A DNA stretch of 64,000 nt from a bacterium (GTDB lineage: Bacteria > SZUA-79 > Acidulodesulfobacterales > Acidulodesulfobacteraceae). Below the pieces are notes generated by a model. The model made no database searches and was not told where the DNA came from. It worked only from the letters and a program-made list of their open reading frames with translations. The stretch covers positions 1-64,000 of the forward strand of contig JAJZJX010000006.1 of assembly GCA_021850985.1 (NCBI GenBank). The letters are read 5' to 3'. Both the position numbers and the translations under genes were made by a program. Positions 57,970 to 64,000 of this stretch are shown here, piece by piece. Every line of letters starts with the position of its first letter. Positions within the stretch are counted from its first letter, which is position 1.

Positions 57970-58074
57970 ACCGAAAATTACAAGTAAAAGCTAAGGAGGA
58001 AAAGGCGTAAACAAAAAGAAACTATAAAATAAATTAGAATTTAGCTGCAAATCGTTATAGGCAATAGATTATCG

Positions 58075-58347
58075 TTACAGATTAAATTCGGACTCGTAAA
58101 TCTCTAAATCGCCTTTTAAATCTTTTAATCTGTCGTCTAATTTATAAGTTTCTCCGTTGTATTCGCAATATCCATAGTTTATAAGGGATTCAGCGGTGTT
58201 TTTATTCTTTGTTAAAAATATATGTACGGACAGCGGGTCGTCGATATTATAAAGCGAAACCGTAGAAACGTTACTTTTTGCCTTTTTGCCGTAAAATTGA
58301 CGCGCAAGTTCTCCCGTCTGCCTGTTTCTGATGCCGTAATATTTCAT
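58075..58347 (-). CDS. Hypothetical protein
   Basis: Open ORF MKYYGIRNRQTGELARQFYGKKAKSNV... Confidence 0.45.
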   Translation of the reverse strand: MKYYGIRNRQTGELARQFYGKKAKSNVSTVSLYNIDDPLSVHIFLTKNKNTAESLINYGYCEYNGETYKLDDRLKDLKGDLEIYESEFNL

Positions 58348-58458
58348 GATTATTATTTATTATACTTAAAATTTGGGGCAGGCGCAAATAAGGCGGCGAA
58401 TGACGGTTAATAGCACATAAATTAACATTGTTTTTATTTAGTTTTAGCAAAGATAAAT

Positions 58459-59175
58459 ATGAATAAATTTAAATTTAAAGAAAAAACCGAAACGGCAATT
58501 ATCAACATAATGGGGAAAAAGGGTTCCGGCAAAACCTATGCGTCCGGCGAACTTGCAAAGTATCTCTTAAACGAAGGATATTCGGTTTATATGGATGCTT
58601 TCGGGACAGAGCTGAAAAAAATAGCGATGCTGTTTTTCGGCGTATCGAAAACTAATTTAGACAAAGCCGTTACCGGCGGAGCAGAACTGAAGGAAAGAAT
58701 AAAACGCCTATATTTATACGTATATAAAAATATCGGAAAAGAGCTTGATTATAATGATATAGATGCGGACAAATATATAAATAGAGAAATCGAAAAAGAT
58801 TCGGAATATTTAGACCGGTTTATAAAAGATAAAGACGTCAGAAAAATTCTGCAATATACCGGCACGGAAATAATAAGAAAAATATATCCCGACTTCTTTA
58901 CCGAAGCGTTAAAGCATAAGTTAAAAAAAATAAAAGACGAAGCCGATTACATAATTATATCGGATTGCCGTTTTATAAACGAATATGAAATGCTAAACAA
59001 AGAATTTCAAAACGTTAAAAATTTTTATATAAAGGCGGATGAAACCGACGATAGCGACAAACATATATCGGAAATTGAAATAAATCAAATAACGGCTATA
59101 TACGGAAACGAAATAATTTCCGTAAAAAACGATAAAAACAAGGTATTGGACTTAAATATATTTAAATTGTTTTAA
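58459..59175 (+). CDS. P-loop deoxynucleotide monophosphate kinase-like protein (phage-type)
   Basis: NIMGKKGSGKTYASGELAKYL Walker A; IISDCRFINEYEML. Confidence 0.65.
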   Translation: MNKFKFKEKTETAIINIMGKKGSGKTYASGELAKYLLNEGYSVYMDAFGTELKKIAMLFFGVSKTNLDKAVTGGAELKERIKRLYLYVYKNIGKELDYNDIDADKYINREIEKDSEYLDRFIKDKDVRKILQYTGTEIIRKIYPDFFTEALKHKLKKIKDEADYIIISDCRFINEYEMLNKEFQNVKNFYIKADETDDSDKHISEIEINQITAIYGNEIISVKNDKNKVLDLNIFKLF

Positions 59176-59299
59176 AGCGGACATTTCCGCTTTGCCTTGA
59201 CACAATTTTGGGCTGTATTTGACATTTAAAAAATCTAATTATATAATTTATACATTATAGATTTTTATAAAATTAACTTAAATACTTAAAATTACGATT

Positions 59300-59800
59300 A
59301 TGAAGAAATTATTAATTTTAACGTTCGCAGTTATTCTTACGGTTTCAATTTTTGCCCTAAGCGGCTGCGCTCCTTTTAATCCGTCGCTGACTCAAGGCGG
59401 AGGACCTGTTTCCGTTAGCGCCGAAACGCCTAATTTTGCATTTTCCTATTCCAACGGCGTAAATGCATACTATGTTCCGTCATATCCTGGGTATGTCTAT
59501 AATTACAACGGATATTACTATCTATGGAGAGAAGGAAACTGGCTTTATTCGACTTTTTATAGCGGGCCGTGGTCGCCGGTTCCTCCAACTATGATACAGG
59601 TTTTACCGCCTTTATTTCAAGGACCGCCTCCTCCGCCTCCAGGACCTCCAGGACCGCCTCCGGGTCAACCTGGTCCTCCTCCAGGACCGCCTCCGGGTCA
59701 ACCTGGTCCTCCTCCAGGACCGCCGGGACCTCCTCCGGGTCAACCTGGTCCTCCTCCGGGACCGCCGGGAAGAGGATGGCATCGCGGCTGGTGGAGATAA
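59300..59800 (+). CDS. Putative lipoprotein with C-terminal collagen-like PPG/PGQP repeats
   Basis: Lipobox LSGC; YYYLWREGNWLYSTFYSGPW; (PPGPPPGQPG)n. Confidence 0.75.
   Translation: MKKLLILTFAVILTVSIFALSGCAPFNPSLTQGGGPVSVSAETPNFAFSYSNGVNAYYVPSYPGYVYNYNGYYYLWREGNWLYSTFYSGPWSPVPPTMIQVLPPLFQGPPPPPPGPPGPPPGQPGPPPGPPPGQPGPPPGPPGPPPGQPGPPPGPPGRGWHRGWWR
59620..59770 (+). repeat. Tandem GC-rich repeats encoding PPGPPPGQPGPPPG
   Basis: Repeated ggtcctcctccaggaccgcctccgggtcaacct units. Confidence 0.85.
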
Positions 59801-59830
59801 AAAATGATTAAATGAATATTCATATTTAGA

Positions 59831-59922
59831 AGAAAAAGGTGTCAGATTATTTTTTTTCATAGAAAATAGTTAAATTAACAAGAAAATATTTTCAAAAAAA
59901 AATAATCTGGCGCCTTTTTTTC
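59831..59922. repeat. Family A repeat, copy 4
   Basis: agaaaaaggtgtcagattattttttt ... aaaaaaataatctggcgccttttttt. Confidence 0.75.
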
Positions 59923-60035
59923 TTAGATTAATTTCTATTGCAGGATTAAGATATAAAAATCTTGTATGTAAATTTGAGCGAAAAAACAAATTGTAATTAT
60001 TAATTATATAATTGTACTTATAAATATAAATAATT

Positions 60036-60800
60036 ATGCTTGATTTTAATATAAAACTTCACAGAAATTATTTGCCGGCCGATACGGAAGGTCAAAAACT
60101 GTTTATACTTTTTGAAATAGATTCAAAAAACAATGATGATTGTGTAAAACCTGCGCCTCAGAAGTTAAATAGCTATAAAGTTATTATGAATATAACAAAC
60201 ATAATAAAAAATATGAAAATAGAACGGGTATCCAAGGTTTATCCTGTACAGTCGGAGATAGACCCGTCGTCAAATCCTATCGTTCTCGGCGACGTCGAAG
60301 AGGAAGACTCATCTATATTTTTAATGGAAACGTCGGTTCCCGGAAATAAGCAGGGGAAAATATCTTTGTTTCGAGTAAATTTAGCGTGCAGCAGAAACGA
60401 CGGCAGCGTAATTTCGGATACTATTAAATCGCAGGATATAGAGATATCAGTAGAATACAGCAATTATAATGCTTTTGCCTACAGAACCGACAAAGAAGTC
60501 ATGCATTATATTCAACAGCGCAATATATATTCTATGATAGAACAGGCTGAAAACGAATCTGCAAATAACATTAATAAAGCGATAAAAATTCTTAAATCTG
60601 CTATGAAAACCGCCGCCTTATTAAATAATGCCTCGATGACAAAGATTTTGGGTTTTGCCATTAAAGACATTGAAGATAATAATGCTTTTAAAGAAGGTAC
60701 TATTAAAACTCTAAAATCAGATATAAGGACAAGAACCGTTAAATTCGATAAAAATATAATATTTACTGATGAAGAAATTAAAAAAATTACGGGTGTATAG
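60036..60800 (+). CDS. Hypothetical protein
   Basis: 254-aa ORF, no recognised motif; converges on and overlaps the HD-GYP gene. Confidence 0.65.
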   Translation: MLDFNIKLHRNYLPADTEGQKLFILFEIDSKNNDDCVKPAPQKLNSYKVIMNITNIIKNMKIERVSKVYPVQSEIDPSSNPIVLGDVEEEDSSIFLMETSVPGNKQGKISLFRVNLACSRNDGSVISDTIKSQDIEISVEYSNYNAFAYRTDKEVMHYIQQRNIYSMIEQAENESANNINKAIKILKSAMKTAALLNNASMTKILGFAIKDIEDNNAFKEGTIKTLKSDIRTRTVKFDKNIIFTDEEIKKITGV

Positions 60801-62025
60801 AACCGTCTGAACCGTCACTATCGTTGAAAAGAGCGTTTCTATCTAAATCTAAATCTCTATCTATATTTTTTTTAATTTGGATAATTTCGTCTAAACTCCC
60901 TAAAAAAGCATTGAAGCAGTCGGGATCAAAGCATTTTCCCGGTTTCATTTCTTTTTCCATGATGCCTATTGCATTTTCTACCGACATTGCAGGTTTGTAG
61001 CACCTTTTGTTAACTAGAGCGTCAAATACGTCTGCTATCCTGCAAATCCTGCCTTCTATAGGAATTTTTTCGCCTTTTAATCCAAACGGATAGCCGCTGC
61101 CGTCAAAATTTTCATGATGAGAAACAGCGACAATAGAGCCGTCTTTCAAAATCAAAGAATTTGAATCTTTGAGTATGTCATAACCTATACTGCAATGCGT
61201 TTTCATTTTTTCGTATTCCTTTTCCGTCAGTTTTCCAGGTTTTAATAAAATATCGTCCGCAATTCCCACCTTACCTATATCGTGCATTTGGCTTGAATAA
61301 AATATGCGTTCCTGACGAATACCGTCCAAACCTATATTTTTAGCTATTATTTTTGAATAATTAGAAACCCTTGCGATATGATTTCCGGTATCTATATCTT
61401 TATATTCAGCTATCGACATAAGCATGCCTATAGTTTGCCGTTCCGATTTATAATTATCGTCCATAGACATTTTGTAATATGATTCTATTGCAAAAGCCGT
61501 ATCGACCGTTAATTTTTTTTGAATGGAATTTACCGTTTTAAGAGTGTCAACCAAACCGAATCCTTCTTTCTGGCAGCATTTTAATGCAAAAGACGAGACG
61601 ATATTAGCGTAATAACCATATATAACGATATATACGGAAGGCGAAATACCGAGGAGGGCATGAGCTAATCCTAAAGCTATGGTGTTTTTAAAATAATTTT
61701 CGTTATAGTTTAGATCGAAAAACGAATTAAGGTATTCTATATTGTTAAGTTTTAACTGCTCCTGAAGATTCGCGTTGATTTTTAGTTTTTCTTTTAATTC
61801 TTCTATTTCCGTAATGCGGTTATAAAAAATATCGGATATTTCGTTTGCAGAATTTTTCATGCAAGATTTTATTTTAGAAAAATTATCGATATCGTCGCAG
61901 TTGAAGTTAATCAAGCCGTTAAGAAGTTCTACGCGGCTTTTCGATAAAAGCCCGTTTAGTTCCTCCATTCCTTTTGCCGACAAACCGCAGTTTTCTAAAA
62001 TTTCTTTGAATTTTTCGTCATCCAT
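60787..62025 (-). CDS. Globin-coupled (protoglobin-like) HD-GYP c-di-GMP phosphodiesterase
   Basis: N-terminal FKNTIALGLAHALLGISPSVYIVIYGYYAN globin-sensor core; C-terminal MHDIGKVGIADDILLKPGKL and HHENFDGSGYP. Confidence 0.88.
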   Translation of the reverse strand: MDDEKFKEILENCGLSAKGMEELNGLLSKSRVELLNGLINFNCDDIDNFSKIKSCMKNSANEISDIFYNRITEIEELKEKLKINANLQEQLKLNNIEYLNSFFDLNYNENYFKNTIALGLAHALLGISPSVYIVIYGYYANIVSSFALKCCQKEGFGLVDTLKTVNSIQKKLTVDTAFAIESYYKMSMDDNYKSERQTIGMLMSIAEYKDIDTGNHIARVSNYSKIIAKNIGLDGIRQERIFYSSQMHDIGKVGIADDILLKPGKLTEKEYEKMKTHCSIGYDILKDSNSLILKDGSIVAVSHHENFDGSGYPFGLKGEKIPIEGRICRIADVFDALVNKRCYKPAMSVENAIGIMEKEMKPGKCFDPDCFNAFLGSLDEIIQIKKNIDRDLDLDRNALFNDSDGSDGSIHP

Positions 62026-62234
62026 ATAAATAAAAAAAATAAAAAAGTAATTTTTTTAACTTTAATTAATTAAGCTATTAATATTATATCATTAAAATAA
62101 AATCAAACAGATTAAAAATTAATGTTAATAACTTTTAAAATGTCTATTCCTTATTAATTCCCTTATTGTAACCAAAACGTAACATAAATTTAATATATTT
62201 GTAACAATATTGTCATAATCCTGCAACAATAGCC

Positions 62235-62828
62235 GTGTTATTATATATCAAGATTGAAATTGAAAAATTTAATTTTAATGTTATAATAAAAGGAGAAATA
62301 AAGAAAATGGAAGAAATTAAAAAAAGTGAAGATTATATGAATATGAGTTTTTCTATATCGCCTGAAAAATATTTCGACAGCAGATTTGATGCGCAGGAGA
62401 AACTTTTCACCGAAAAGTTTAATTCTCTGCAAACTCAAATTAACTCTATCCAGGCCCAAATTGACGCTATGTCGGATAAGTCAGGTTCAGAATTTTCTAG
62501 CCTTGAGAATAAGATAGAATCTGAAGTGAAGGGGCTTGAGAATAAGATGGAATCTGAAGCCCAGAGACTTGAAAATAAGATAGAATCTGAAGTGAAGGGG
62601 CTTGAGAATAGATTAAATGAAAAATTAGAAACTAAAATAGATGCTTTAGATAAAAAATTCGAAACTAAAATAGATGCTTTAGATAAAAAATTCGAAACTA
62701 AAATAGATGCTTTAGATAAAAAATTTGAATCCAAAATAAACGCTTTAGATAAAAGACTCACATTCGGATTTACTATCATATTGGCAGTCCTTGCCGTTTT
62801 AGTGGCATTGCATTTTATAGGTCGATAG
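62235..62828 (+). CDS. Coiled-coil protein with hendecad repeats and C-terminal TM helix (DUF1640-like); true start may be ATG 62307
   Basis: LENKIESEVKG and ETKIDALDKKF 11-aa repeats; C-terminal FTIILAVLAVLVALHFIGR. Confidence 0.7.
   Translation: MLLYIKIEIEKFNFNVIIKGEIKKMEEIKKSEDYMNMSFSISPEKYFDSRFDAQEKLFTEKFNSLQTQINSIQAQIDAMSDKSGSEFSSLENKIESEVKGLENKMESEAQRLENKIESEVKGLENRLNEKLETKIDALDKKFETKIDALDKKFETKIDALDKKFESKINALDKRLTFGFTIILAVLAVLVALHFIGR
62628..62759 (+). repeat. 33-bp in-frame tandem repeats (four units)
   Basis: gaaactaaaatagatgctttagataaaaaattc at 62628, 62661, 62694; diverged unit at 62727. Confidence 0.95.
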
Positions 62829-63004
62829 AATAGGCATTTCCTGACTTTGACACCCCATCCCATTCAAAGTCAATTTCTTCCCGAAGTATTGGATTTTATA
62901 AAATTTTTATTTGACGCCTTTTTTGGATTGATTTTTGATAAAAGTAATGCTAAAATAAAAAAGTAAGAATTTTAAATACAAATTTAAATATTTGGAGGCA
63001 TTAT

Positions 63005-63274
63005 ATGTCTATAAGCACTTTAACTAAAAAAGGCCAGGTTACGATACCTAAAGAGATAAGAAATATTTTAGGAATTAAAGAGCATGACAAGGTAATGTTC
63101 GTTAAAAAAGACGGCGATATAATCGTAAAACATATAAGCGGAGATATTTTCGATCTAAGGGGCAGTTTAAAACCCATAAAAGAACCCGAAGATTTTGAAA
63201 AGATTAGAAATATAGCAAGAAAATCAGCCGCAAAAAAAATTGTCGAAGAGTCGTTATCGTTAAATGATGAATAA
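63005..63274 (+). CDS. vapB: AbrB/SpoVT-type antitoxin (VapB)
   Basis: STLTKKGQVTIPKEIRNILGIKEHDKVMFVKKDGDI. Confidence 0.9.
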   Translation: MSISTLTKKGQVTIPKEIRNILGIKEHDKVMFVKKDGDIIVKHISGDIFDLRGSLKPIKEPEDFEKIRNIARKSAAKKIVEESLSLNDE

Positions 63275-63686
63275 AAAGTTTTTTGTCGATACAAATATTT
63301 TTCTAAGATATCTCATAAACGATAATAAATCTATTTCGGATAAAATTGAAGAGATATTTAAAAAAGCTTCTTCAGGTGAGATTTTACTTATCGCAAATTC
63401 GCTTGTCATTATAGAAATTATATTTGTTTTAGAATCATACTACGATAAATCAAAAAAAGAAATAGAAACGGCTGTTTTAAAAATTATGAATACAAACGGT
63501 CTTGAAGTAAAAGATTCGGGTCTAATTTTAGACGCGCTTACTTTTTATGTATCTAAAAATATTGATTTCGTGGATGCATACAACGCTTTCTTTATGAAAG
63601 AACATAGTTTAACCGACATATTGACGCTTGATAAGAAACATTTTTCAAGAATTGATTGGTTAAATATAATAAACATTTGTCAATAA
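63264..63686 (+). CDS. vapC: PIN-domain toxin (VapC)
   Basis: FFVDTNIFLRYLINDN; FVDAYNAFFMKEHSLTDILTLDKKHFSRI; overlaps the antitoxin. Confidence 0.9.
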   Translation: MMNKKFFVDTNIFLRYLINDNKSISDKIEEIFKKASSGEILLIANSLVIIEIIFVLESYYDKSKKEIETAVLKIMNTNGLEVKDSGLILDALTFYVSKNIDFVDAYNAFFMKEHSLTDILTLDKKHFSRIDWLNIINICQ

Positions 63687-63888
63687 GCATGAATTTTGAC
63701 CCACTTAATAACCACCTCTTACGCAAGCAAAAAATCCTTACAGCGTCAAAAGATCTGTTTAAAGATATAGGAAAAGGTTTCAGCTGAGCCCTTTAATTGC
63801 TGCAAGCAAATAAATAAATCCCCCCCTTTAATCTTGCTCTATCCTAATCTATTTATATATTTGCTATTTCCAATCTAATTTTTGAATG

Positions 63889-64000
63889 TTACAATTTTTG
63901 TCAATTAGTGACAATTTTTGTCACTTTCGAATTTAATAATAAAATTAAATAATTACAAAACATTTATCTAAAATTTTAATTTTATGTTGACAATTTTTGT
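63889..64000. promoter_or_regulatory. Three operator-like TKACAATTTTTGTCA repeats near window end
   Basis: ttacaatttttgtca 63889, tgacaatttttgtca 63909, tgacaatttttgt 63988 (truncated). Confidence 0.5.

Noticed and set aside
59569-59860. Ser/Thr- and Arg-rich ORFs over the PPG repeat region on both strands
   Set aside because: Alternate-frame readings of the tandem repeat; no independent coding support
62628-62759. Possible CRISPR array
   Set aside because: Contiguous 33-bp units without spacers, in-frame within a coiled-coil CDS
62435-62863. Minus ORF with repeated NFLSKASILVS
   Set aside because: Antisense reading of the 33-bp repeats of the coiled-coil gene

Overview
AT-rich bacterial chromosomal window, dense in housekeeping genes. 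I inferred no taxon beyond an anaerobic or microaerobic, Deltaproteobacteria-like gene complement. Main content: typA, a nitrilase homolog, rimI-like GNAT, a pyrK-pyrD fusion, rmuC, uvrB, uvrC, a CobD-like aminotransferase, a PLC-like protein, a Sec-containing thioredoxin-fold protein, def-fmt, iorAB-paaK, SRP RNA, an EncFtn-like ferritin, a soluble MCP plus ODP-like diiron protein, scpB, rpe, speE-speB-pdaD, a glycosyltransferase cluster, iscU-tusA-iscS, GGDEF/EAL, cobU-cobT-cobS-cbiA-thiC/bzaF, rng, a peroxiredoxin, purC, ugd, manC, a globin-coupled HD-GYP and vapBC. There are three tRNAs (Pro-CGG, Gly-CCC, Val-CAC). A small decayed element is integrated at tRNA-Pro and flanked by 53-bp direct repeats. 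Strongest observations: (1) an unannotated selenoprotein, a two-domain glutaredoxin-like protein disulfide oxidoreductase whose second CxxC is UxxC (in-frame TGA at 14048-14050, true end 14275); (2) a nitrilase-family protein whose catalytic Cys codon position is Gly; (3) a perfect IscR type-1-like operator upstream of iscU; (4) a ThiC-family gene in a cobalamin operon with no visible TPP riboswitch, probably BzaF; (5) several families of interspersed palindromic repeats, some contributing codons or stop codons to genes; (6) recurrent low-complexity insertions in conserved enzymes; (7) an orphan EncFtn; (8) a globin-coupled HD-GYP; (9) the tRNA-Pro att remnant with an integrase fragment and a BrnT pseudogene.
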